From NCBI GenBank assembly GCA_036925085.1, contig JAUPFP010000002.1, forward strand, positions 10,419,821 through 10,483,820: a DNA stretch of 64,000 nucleotides, read 5' to 3'. Positions within the stretch are counted from its first letter, which is position 1, and each line of letters starts with the position of its first letter. This DNA comes from Brachycybe producta. Its lineage: Eukaryota; Arthropoda; Diplopoda; Playtdesmida; Andrognathidae. The notes beneath the pieces are model-generated. The model was not told the origin of the DNA. It did no database searches and saw nothing but the letters and a program-made list of their open reading frames with translations. Positions 22,148 through 31,100 of the stretch are shown piece after piece. A program made the position numbers and the translations under genes.

Positions 22148-22299
22148 ATAACTAGCCTCCACCTCAAACCACCATCATTTGAGATGAGTTTTCTTCTAGT
22201 TACCTCAGCCAATTAGCCTCAGTGGTTTTTTTTTTAAATAACTGTGTTTCGCAAATGTGTTTAAATGTGTTTTGCAAACTATAAGAAGAGTTAACTGAA

Positions 22300-22500
22300 T
22301 TAAAAGTATGTTCATGTTTACCTATCTTTCATAATAAACTTTTTAATGTTATTTGAACGTGACATGTTTTTTTTTGTGAAGTGACTTGAAGTGAAAATCA
22401 AATGATGAGAATGTGAAATTCAATTTAAAGTTTATTATTTAAAAAAAATATTAACATGAAAATCTTGAGTGGTTTTTTGACTTTTCTAGTTTCTAAAAAA
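22300..22500. mobile_element. Family C foldback, diverged
   Basis: TATGTTCATGTTTACCTATCT on the left, TTAACATGAAAATCTTGAG and TTTTCTAGTTTCTAAAAA on the right. Confidence 0.6.
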
Positions 22501-22559
22501 ACACATTTTTAATTCTCTCTTAATGTTGCATCTGAAACGAAAAATAATCCAGAGTTCCA

Positions 22560-22690
22560 TTCCACTATTCACTTTTCTCACCCTGTACAATATATTTTCC
22601 TTACCTTGTACAATGTGTTTTGATCACCCTGTACAATGTATTTTCCTCAATGTTAAAAACGTTTACTTTCACCCTGTATTATGTATACTC
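22560..22690 (+). repeat. Tandem CACCCTGTACAATRTATTTT units
   Basis: Four diverged copies of about 27-30 bp (CACCCTGTACAATATATTTT, ACCTTGTACAATGTGTTTT, ACCCTGTACAATGTATTTT, ACCCTGTATTATGTATA). Confidence 0.6.
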
Positions 22691-23265
22691 GAAATGATAT
22701 AAAATGTAATATTTAAAAATCTTATCATGAGAAATTTCAGTAAGTGAATGAAATGGCATTGACACAATCACCGCCTCCTCCTTATCTTCCCTCAAACCAA
22801 ACCCCTTTTTTATTAATTTCAAAACATATATCAACCTATATATTATTATTAGCGTGCTGTGTGATTAAATGGCTGTCATTTTATACCGCTAGATGGCGAT
22901 GTTATAAAAAACCCTGTTAATGATCAAGGGGTTTTTTTTTGCAAGTAAATTTGTTCGTGTGAATAGAATTTTAAGTTTTGTTTTTACTTTTTTTTTGTTT
23001 TCAATGAAAAAAAAGAGGAAAATTCATAAAAGTTGAACACTTTTTCCTTCTCCCCACAACCAAAAAATACAAGAATTAAAATGGGGCGTGAGATAATTTG
23101 TGTGTAAGATAGATGAAAAGAGTGTATCGTGTATTTTTCACTTCCAATTGTGTACCTTTTATAAAGTAAAATATTGCATATGAAAGGAAATTTAATTGAA
23201 TAATAAAAGTGATTTTTTTTTTAGAGTTTTAGAGAAATCTCTCATAAAGGTCACTCCAGAACACC

Positions 23266-23275
23266 AGGTGGCGCT
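23266..23275 (+). promoter_or_regulatory. CTCF-like core motif, extended match
   Basis: ACACCAGGTGGCGCTC: the core AGGTGGCGCT with a favourable CCACCAGG-like left side. Best extended match in the window. Outside recognised repeats, just left of a foldback. Confidence 0.4.
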
Positions 23276-23289
23276 CATGCAATTGTTAT

Positions 23290-23665
23290 TTAAGCCTCGT
23301 GTTTTCACTGTGATAGTTCTTTCATGAGAGTAGCTGTCATGAAAGTTGCGATAGTTCACTCTCACGATAGCAACTGTCTACACGTCTTGAAGTAACGTGA
23401 TAGTTGTCTGTCACATGACAGTGTGACATCTACTTCATAGATATTATTGAGTCAACAACAGTGTTGCCTCTCTCCCTTCAGAAGCCAAATTTCCCTACAA
23501 AGTGGATATTTCCCTAGAAGCGGTCACTGAACAACTATTACTATCGCGAAACAGTGTTGATAGTGACTATCATGTGGTTTTCACTATGATAGTTCTCGCG
23601 ATAGTTGCTGCTCTCATGACAGCAACTATCGTGAAAACTATCATCGTGAAAACGGGGCTTTAGTG
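23290..23665. mobile_element. Family F-like foldback rich in ACTATCGTGA motifs
   Basis: Outer arms TTAAGCCTCGTGTTTTCACTG / CGTGAAAACGGGGCTTTA. Inner arms GTGATAGTTCTTTCATGAGAG and many TCATGACAG / ACTATCGCG repeats. Confidence 0.7.
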
Positions 23666-23733
23666 TAAACACGTGTTGAACTCTTTGATTATTCTGTCTT
23701 TCATGAGAGCAAAATTTCAAAAAAAATATAAAA

Positions 23734-23964
23734 TGTTTTAGAAACTAGAAAGGTATCTCTCTCAATTCACTTAAGAATATTTTCATGTTGATATCTTTCA
23801 AAATAAACAATTTTATAAAAGAAAAATTAATTTACAAAAAAATTAACCCACTTAAGGTTGGGTCATTTTTCAAACTGCCATAAAAATCTTATTTTAAAAG
23901 ATGTAAACATAAAAAATAAATACCCTTAAGTGATTGAGTTACCTCCTTCTAGTTTCTAAAACAC
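23734..23964. mobile_element. Family C foldback
   Basis: TTTTAGAAACTAGAAAGGTAT to CTTCTAGTTTCTAAAACACA, both arms with TTTTCATGTTGATATC / GATGTAAACATAAAAA. Confidence 0.75.
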
Positions 23965-24445
23965 ATTCAAGTTTCTTCTGAAAGACAGAATAATCAAGAG
24001 CCCCCCCCCCCGTTTATACTTTTTAAAACCACCTTAAATAGAATTGATTTTTAAAATGGCGACTAAATAAACACGGAATTATTATCGGATGTCACAGGGA
24101 TTTAAAGCTGATCAAAAGGACAGCTTAGATTATCTACAAAGATAAAATCTCATACTTTTTTTATCATCTCATCATCATCATCATAGCTTATTATAATAAG
24201 AATGAACCTATACACAAAAGACCTGTTTTAATATTCTAAACACGGAATAATATTTATGCAATTTCTATACTTCAATACAAGAATAAATTACACTTGACTT
24301 AAAAAAATTTAAAAAGTACATCCCGCAAAAAAAAAAAATTAGCAACCAATTTAGGCCATCATTGCTCATTTTTATACAATTTTTTCTTTTCTTCAATTCA
24401 AATAAGAGAATTTCTAAACTCTTCTTTCAGTGTGCATAATCAATA

Positions 24446-24740
24446 GGGCTCGGATTTTTATGCAATATCAAACAGTCAATTTGTGGCCCATCAAGTGCCA
24501 ATTGTATTAGAACAATTGCAATTATGCTTTTTTTTAATCAAAAAGGGCTGGATAGAGGCTAGATGTCTGGTTACTAACTTACTATCAGTTGTCTAGAGTT
24601 GTAGCCTCTAAAGTGTTTTTTAATTTAAAAAAATCTCTAATTATTGGTTGATCTAAACGGGGAATGGGTTACTTTACAATGTGGCTCTTGAGCCACAGAT
24701 TGAGAAACATTTGCTTGATATTGCATATAAATCCGAACCG
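24446..24740. mobile_element. Family D foldback, copy 2
   Basis: AGGGCTCGGATTTTTATGCA and ATTGCATATAAATCCGAACC ends. Inner TAGAGGCTAGATGTCTGG / GTTGTAGCCTCTAAAG. Confidence 0.75.
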
Positions 24741-26160
24741 TAATAAAATCAATGTTAATCAGGAAGATATTATGACAGTCCATTGTTTATAAACAAGGGA
24801 AAACAAACATGAGAGAATTTTTTTTATCAAGAGTTATGTAAAGAGGAAACTGTTTTATTTCTTTCTTCCCTTCCATTTTAAAACAAGAAACCTGGACGGC
24901 CATTTTGAAAAGAAAAAAAAGGGTAAAAACAAATGGAGAGAAAGAGAAGCAAAAACATCAGATGTAAAAGTAATGATAAGAAAAAGGGGGGGACCAGGGA
25001 ATGGATAATTTTGACAATCCCCAATGTACAAACACAAAAAAAAAGACCAGAACCATTTTGTGTTACCGTCAAAGTGTAAAATGAGTTATTCTGCACAATT
25101 ACTAGACAATATGTACAGCACAACCAATTCTACAATATTTCGATGGCTTTGTAGGCATTTTATACATTGCCAAACGTATTTACTATTGAATATCGTATAA
25201 TTGACAATTTTATTTTTTCCAACATTGTCTAGTTATTTTTTTACAAAATGACTGAATGGTGTGTATAACCACACAGTGCCTAAAACATATTGCTAAATGG
25301 TTTTTTTTTTCACACAAAAAACCTGGTCTACATTATTTATAGTTTAAGGCAATGTGCAGAATACCTAAAACATTTGAACTAATTAAAATAATGGCCGTTA
25401 AAGGTATTTTTCATAATGACTGAAACGCTATTAACTGTGAAGAGATGTACCTATCAAATAATTAATGATTCTGCACATTACCTAATTAATACTTTAAGTA
25501 ATATGATGTTGAAAAATGACTGATTTTCTACTTTGACTGAGGTTAGCATATGTGTTCGTGAAAATTATCACGAATAATCCGTGATTATATCTAATAATAT
25601 TATGTTATTTATGTATAGGCCTACAATAATAATGATTCATCTCATTTAACGATGATGACGTAACATTTGGTTTAATTAATAGAAAGAGCTCTTTCTAGAC
25701 ATTATGTCTTTTTTTTTTCAAAATGGAAGATATGTTAGAATTGGGTCTGTGGGCCATGTGTGAGGGTTAGAAGACCCACCCCCTCATGCTAATAGTCTTA
25801 ACAATAACAATCAAAACTAATTTGCAACTTAATTAAATTGGATGTTTTTATAACCAGTGTTATATAACCAAATTATAACAACAGCTTCTGTGTATTATTA
25901 TAAAATATATAATACTTAAAATAACATGAAAACAACTTCTTAAATTCATATTTCAGGCATGAAATTAGTTTGTTTATTGTATTTATGGATGGATATAACA
26001 CTATTTTCTTGTTTAGCATTCCTTCTTGTCCTTTTTCTATTTTAAGTTTTTCCTTTGTAATTTTTTCACCATTTTAATTTTACAAGGAAAATCTTAATAA
26101 TAATAATAATAATAAATATTAATAGGAAAAACTTTACAAAAATAAAAAAACGCAATAACT
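24741..26160. other. Intronic filler with decayed GACTGA/TTCTGCACAT repeats
   Basis: 25120-25540 has several copies of ATGACTGA and ATTCTGCACATTACC in both orientations, resembling a worn family I palindrome. A (TAA)n tract lies at 26094-26115. Confidence 0.4.
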
Positions 26161-26234
26161 TCAGAAGTTCAGATGATTTTCAAACTGATTATTCTGTCTT
26201 TTTAGCAGTAAAATTAAGAAAAAAAAGTACAGTG

Positions 26235-26410
26235 TGTTAGAAACTAGAAGAGTAGCTAAATCATTTAGGAGGATTTTCATGTTGATATCTTTCAAAATAA
26301 ACTTTTTATTTTGAAATTATTATTTCAAACTCACATAAAAAGTTTATTTTGAAAGATATCAACATGAAAATACCTTTAAGCGACTGAGCTACCCTTCTAG
26401 TTTCTAAAAC
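26235..26410. mobile_element. Family C foldback
   Basis: TGTTAGAAACTAGAAGAGTAG to CTTCTAGTTTCTAAAAC. Wider arms (ATTCTGTCTTT / GAAAGATATTATAAAC) show that the full family unit extends to about 26175-26505. Confidence 0.75.
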
Positions 26411-26726
26411 ACTTTCCAAGTTTCTCTTCATGTTACACACCTGAAAGATATTATAAACAAGAGTCCGAGAAGCGGGTTTTTTTTTATTTTAAAACCACCT
26501 TAAATACTTCGAAAATGTTGAATTACGTAAAATTGTTGAAGAAATTAATAAAATGCATGGAAAAAGCACGAAATTTGCATGGAAATTTTCATCAAATTGT
26601 TAAAATGATAGTCTAGTTTCTAACAGAGTTTGAGTGTCGTTTTACACTTTGAAACGACCTCAAAGAAGACGTAACTAAAAAGGTTAGGAGAAGTGAAGTT
26701 TTGAAAGAAAAAGAAAAGTTTCTCAC

Positions 26727-26979
26727 CGAAAAACTTTTCCCATTGTAAGGATTCCTCAACACCATTTGTTTCCATATTATTATCATCATCTCCTTCCTCT
26801 CGTGTGTCCATAGGTACCACTAAATTAGTGTCTCCGTTACCATGGTAACAGACAGAAGACTGAAAAGAACCTGAGGAAGTTGGTAATAATAATGGTGGTA
26901 TAGTCCGTACCACTGTCCCATCACTGATTTCTTGCACGGGCATCGTCGTCGTTCTTTTTAAAAGTTCACTTTTTCTTTC
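26727..26979 (-). CDS. Second coding exon of the minus-strand gene
   Basis: 84 codons plus one base. It encodes an N-terminal tail containing the in-frame methionine of MPVQEISDGTVVRT, a Pro/Leu/Ser stretch, an acidic Asn-rich patch (REEGDDDNNMETNG) and ends in LQWEKFF. A strong donor GTGAGA follows at 26726. Upstream, the reading continues in frame from the acceptor TTAG at 26981-26980 as GAA AGA AAA AGT GAA, with no stop before the Met at 26943. The intronic TAG at the acceptor itself would close the frame if unspliced. Two starts are therefore possible: Met at 27246 after splicing, or Met at 26943 (ACG ATG C context). I prefer the spliced start because phase and frame agree. The acceptor's pyrimidine tract is weak, which is the main doubt. 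Confidence 0.83.
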
Positions 26980-27237
26980 CTAACATCATCATCTCACTTG
27001 ATTTTTTCATTCACTTTTACAAAAGTTTTTAAATGGCTTAAATAAGAGGAGGAATACAAGGATCACTGACTTTGTAAAAGTCATGATGTGATTTGTAAAA
27101 CTATAGGAACATTAATATTATGCAAGGAAGGAGGTAATCCTAACCAGAAACACCAAAAAAACAACCACAAAAAAACATCAGTTTTAATCCTTTTTGGCAC
27201 CGTCAAACCTTTAACAAAAAAGAGAGAAAATCCTCAC
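26980..27237 (-). other. First intron (258 bp) of the minus-strand gene
   Basis: GTGAGG donor and a TTAG acceptor; phase 0. The last 30 bases before the acceptor are purine-rich, unusual for an acceptor. A second, pyrimidine-rich candidate acceptor (CCTCTTATTTAAG) lies inside at 27038. Confidence 0.55.
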
Positions 27238-27246
27238 CTTATCCAT
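27238..27246 (-). CDS. First coding exon (Met-Asp-Lys) with 5' leader upstream
   Basis: Minus strand ACAATGGATAAG|GTGAGG: an ATG with A at -3 and G at +4 (strong initiation context), three codons, then a consensus donor with GT at 27237-27236. Joining to the acceptor at 26981-26980 gives a continuous frame (MDK then ERKSELLKR and TTTMPVQ). It is the first ATG in that frame after a stop near 27337. The 5' untranslated part of this exon must lie upstream. A TATA-like TTTATATTTTA on the minus strand at about 27603-27613 could mark the promoter, but this is weak. An alternative acceptor at 27038-27037 would instead make this a 12-codon upstream ORF. Confidence 0.6.
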
Positions 27247-27299
27247 TGTTAAACTACTGACTGACTCATTTTGGTTATGTTTGTGCCAAGTGTTGGTGG

Positions 27300-28900
27300 T
27301 ACTGCAGCAGCAGCAGCCAAACAACAACTACTACTTACTACTGAACATTGGTAGTTTGTGATATTGAAATGCAGCCTCATTCTCAGGGACTGTAAATAGA
27401 TAAAACTTGTTCTACCCTCAATGTAGGCTAGTCCCTCTCTGAATAGAGAATGAAAGAAGTTCAGAACTTGTCTCTTGTTTGGAAGCAAAAATAGTTTGCT
27501 TGCTAAGTTTGCTTACAACAACTTCAGGCAGAACGTTCAAAAATGGAATATCCAAGGGAGAGAAGGGAGAGAGAGACAGACGTGGTTCGTGGACGAAAAA
27601 ATAAAATATAAACCCACCCACGCGTTCAGCTGTGATTACACACTTCCATACAATACAAATACATAACCAAAAGCCCCTTTTGTAATCTCATTTACTGATA
27701 GGAGAAAAAAAAGATACACAAACATTGCAAGCGACCCTATTTGTAAATGCCTACTGTTGTTATTGGAGTTGTTGTATTAAGACAGTTTCAACCTTCCGAC
27801 AACAGCTCAGCATTTTCAAACACTTGCAGGAATGCAAGCATGCGTTCATTTACCCATAATGCATCTTAAGATACATATACACAAGATGCATCTTAATTCC
27901 ATGTTCAATTCTTATTATTCCTACCTTACAGCTCTTAGCCATAAAAAATTTGCGCCTCAGTCAAGAATACCACTGGCGCCCCTTAGTGTTATCATTCTAG
28001 TTATTCTGGACCCATAAGCTTTTGCGCCCTTTGGCAGGTGCCTGACTCGCCTCGCCCTACTTAAGGCTATGTAGCCTATGTTCCTACCAATTTATTTTTC
28101 CTGAAATTCAGACGTTCTCTTATTAGTAATAATTGAATTATTTTCCCTAAATATTTGTAGCAAACTTCAGCGAAGTTTTCAAACAATTCCTACATAATTT
28201 AGTAGTACAATAGCTGTACTCCTGACGGGATTTTCCAAATGTAGCCAAAGAAGTTTGGAGAGAGAAAAAACGACTTTCAAACACACACACACACACATGT
28301 TACATGTGTTCAAATTTGGAACTAGAGTTCCGTTAGTCTGTATAATGTGTGTATATATATAAATAAAAGCAGCCAAGTAACCCCATCGTCTATCATGCAA
28401 TCATTTCATGACGTAATATGGCACGTCTAGCTCAGTATTTTTTTTTTCTTCTTCTTCTCTTGTCAGTCATAACATATGATGATGAGGAAGAAAATAATAA
28501 CAAGGAACGCGTGCCAAATCCACTTTGATTTGCACACAAAATATTATGTTTTATTCTGTTTTGGATGGATGCCCACAAATCCTAGGGTCCATGTCCTTCG
28601 TTCTGTATTATTTAGTCACAAAAACCTCATATGTTTCTTTCTAAATTATTTATCAACTCAAGAATACTGGTTGGATTATTTTAATGAGGATGTTTTTTTT
28701 TCCATCTTGTTGTAAACATGTATGCACAATGCACAGGATTATTTATAAAAGGAGCACTGGGCTGTAAAAAGTAAAAAGGAACAGGACAAAGAAAAAAAAA
28801 AAGGGGGCAGGGCAAAGAAAAAGGGGGCAGGTCTCATCACATGTCAAGAATGAATAAGAACAATTAAGCCACATTTCTTAATTGAAATTATTAGCTTTAG
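27300..28900. other. Upstream flank of the minus-strand gene
   Basis: Should hold the 5' leader and promoter of the gene. Seen here: a GAGAGAAGGGAGAGAGAGAC purine tract (27559-27580), a weak TATA-like site, a (CA)n tract (28280-28295), (TTC)n at 28447-28458 and a CACATGTTACATGTG palindrome at 28294-28308. No further exon is supported. Confidence 0.4.
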
Positions 28901-28907
28901 AACGTTA

Positions 28908-29211
28908 TACCTAGTACCACATCTAATAATTTAAATGCATTTAAATAATAAACGTGTTCTACAGAGCCCCGTGAAGGACAAACAAAGAATATGTCGAATT
29001 CAATTTATTCAGTTAATAATCTAAAAATATTGAGATAATACTTAAATATATAAACTATTGACATCAAAATATTGATTTAGTATTTCAATTTTAAAATATT
29101 AATAATAAAGTTAATTTTTATTTGGTGTTCATGTCCTTAACTGGATTCCGTATAATTCACCTAAACACATTTAATTTGAATTCATTTAACTCATGTGTGT
29201 ACAACGTATTA
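28908..29211 (+). mobile_element. Family B MITE, copy 3
   Basis: TACCTAGTACCACATCTAAT to CATGTGTGTACAACGTATTA. Full-length. Confidence 0.8.
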
Positions 29212-29590
29212 GGCAAAGTTTAGTTAAGGTTGAAATGCTTCCAGTTAATTAAAAACTTGCTACTAGATAGCATTGTAACAAAATTAAAACCAAACCAAAA
29301 AAAAAACATTTCCCATACCAAAAAGGCTAATAGCCTTTAATTAAGCGTTGCAGACCATTAGCTCATTTAAATAATCTAACCAGCAATCTTGTGTTGACTA
29401 ATACTATAATTATTTAAACTCTTCAAATTTTCAAATAAAAAATGTTTTGCAAAGCTATCTATACTATTTACCAACTCAAGATTACTGGTTAAATTATTTA
29501 AATAAATTACAGTAACACCTTGAGCTTTCGTTTTGTTAGACCTGGCCCTTTTATTTTATTTCAAAAAATATGGTGGTAGCTTTGAATTAC

Positions 29591-29673
29591 GAGTGGAGAG
29601 TTAGAACCAGCAAGGCCGACCCTACTGCTTGCGGGATTAGGTACAGGAAATGATGATGATGATGATGATGGTT
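29591..29673 (+). mobile_element. 5'-truncated retroelement tail with perfect 15-bp target duplication
   Basis: 83 bp ending in a (GAT)n tract, flanked by identical GTAGCTTTGAATTAC at 29576-29590 and 29674-29688. A 3' microsatellite tail with a 15-bp duplication is the signature of target-primed insertion of a non-LTR element. The body (CTACTGCTTGCGGGATTAGG) would be its 3' untranslated end. Confidence 0.8.
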
Positions 29674-29744
29674 GTAGCTTTGAATTACATGCTGTGCCCA
29701 CCACCGTTTCTGCTTTATTTACCCCTCTTTATGAATCACCGTGT

Positions 29745-29942
29745 AGGCCCATATTGCAAGGGCCGCTTCTGCTGGTGATAATGACATGGTGAAAGCCAAG
29801 AAGGATGAAGAGAAACTGAGTGGAGGAGGTGTGGACACGGAACAATGTTGCGGGTCTGAATCGCGGCGTCATTTGCGATTCTGCCCCACAACATTGAATC
29901 GGATCAGCCTCGCAACAAAGAATCCAGGTGTGTACTAGGCTT
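29745..29942 (+). other. GC-richer block, probable DNA-transposon end
   Basis: A 65-codon open frame on the plus strand (contains MVKAKKDEEKLSGGG). Its right end reads AATCCAGGTGTGTACTAGGC, which resembles the family B terminus, and the preceding part has short self-complementary blocks (ACAATGTTGCGG / CCCCACAACATTG). I favour an element end over a host exon. A GTGTGT donor-like site and a weak acceptor at 29744 keep the exon reading open. Confidence 0.35.
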
Positions 29943-30174
29943 AAGATGCTTAAAAATATCTGTTATGTTGCTCTATATTTGTAGGCCTACATGTTCCAAA
30001 AGCAACACATTTTTCAACTCACTAGGTAATAGACCACCCAGGCTAAGTTTTGTACGAATTCGTGTGGCGGCGGCGGCGGTGGTGGTGGTGGTTGTGGTGT
30101 CAAATAAATTCGCATTAGTGAACAGCTAGCTGATTAACGAACTTCGATTATTCTGTCTTTCAGGAGGAAAATAA

Positions 30175-30388
30175 AGAGAAACTAGAAGGTTAGCATGATC
30201 GATCACTTTATGATATTTTTATGTTATCTTTTAAAATGTACTTTTTATAGAATTAAAGATTAAAGAATATTTTCAGCTTTAATTTGAGTTATTTTCAAAC
30301 TTGTATAAAAAGCTTATTTTGAAAGATTATCAACATAAAAAACGACTTTAAGTGATTGAGTGAGTTCCCGTTCTAGTTTCTAAAACAC
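30175..30388. mobile_element. Family C foldback
   Basis: GAAACTAGAAGGTTAGC to CCGTTCTAGTTTCTAAAACA, with AGCTTATTTTGAAAGATTAT inside. The outer arm ATTCTGTCTTTCAGGAG is also present. Confidence 0.75.
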
Positions 30389-30650
30389 TTTCAATTTTCT
30401 GTTAATTTTGTTCCTAGAAGACAGAGAGAGGCGTTTACAACATTAAAACCGACTTAAAAAAACATAAGAATTGTTTTTCTATTTGAAACCCTGTTCAGAG
30501 AGTTAAAGTTCAAGTGCCAAGTTTTCTGCTTGAATTTTGGTCCAGTTGACTTATAATAATAATATAAATTAGGCTATAATTTTTAGTATTTTACGATTAA
30601 TATTTAATCATTTATAATATTTTCAAATTTCAACTTTGACACAAGTTTAA

Positions 30651-30770
30651 GGCCTTGTTTCTATTTGGGTGAAAAGTTTTAACTTTTTGGAAATTTCAAC
30701 TGGTGAAAAATTGAACAAACGCGACCTTTGCCCTATGATAGTGAATGGGCCACCCAAATAGAAACAAGGC
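30651..30770. mobile_element. Family F MITE with TTAA duplication
   Basis: 120 bp, GGCCTTGTTTCTATTTGGGT to ACCCAAATAGAAACAAGGC, flanked by TTAA (30647-30650 and 30771-30774). TTAA duplications mark piggyBac or Kolobok-type elements. Confidence 0.8.
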
Positions 30771-30890
30771 TTAATAGAAAATAATTTCTCATTTTTATTT
30801 CATTGTTTTCATTATTTATGCATAAAATCGGTATTTGTTGCGTCATAGCTCAGGTGCAAATTGTAAGAAATTTGTGAGCAAAGTTCAAAC

Positions 30891-31100
30891 GACGTCACCA
30901 CAAATAGTGACGTCATGAGGTTGGGGTTTTTTTTTTTAAATTGTCGATTATGATTCGCTAATTGGGATGAAATTATTTGGTTATTAATTAGTTAATTAAT
31001 TAGCGCATTTAGACAGTTAAGGGCGGAGTTTTTTTTACAGGTGTGATGAGGTTCAAAAGGGGGATAAAAAGGGCTCACATTTGCGCTTAGTCCTCATTGA
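30891..31100 (+). promoter_or_regulatory. Promoter-like cluster: two CREs, GC box, TATA, initiator
   Basis: GACGTCAC at 30891 and a full palindromic CRE TGACGTCA at 30908-30915, a TAAT-rich homeodomain-type stretch (30977-31007), GGGCGGAG at 31021, GGGATAAAAAGGG with the TATA-like core at 31063-31070, and TCATTG about 30 bases further (31094). Order and spacing fit a plus-strand core promoter. No transcript evidence is available. Confidence 0.4.

Larger units (their letters stand above)
317..26726 (-). other. 26.4-kb intron of the minus-strand gene
   Basis: Bounded on the minus strand by a GT donor (G|GTGAGAAA, GT at 26726-26725) and an AG acceptor at 318-317. The join is phase 1. The intron holds almost only mobile-element debris, homopolymer runs and microsatellites, annotated individually below. 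I see no further exon inside it, though a short alternative exon cannot be excluded by eye. Confidence 0.8.

Noticed and set aside
26620-26726. Extension of the second exon frame past LQWEKFF into GEKLFFFFQNF
   Set aside because: The consensus donor GTGAGA sits exactly there, and what follows is Phe-rich intronic read-through.
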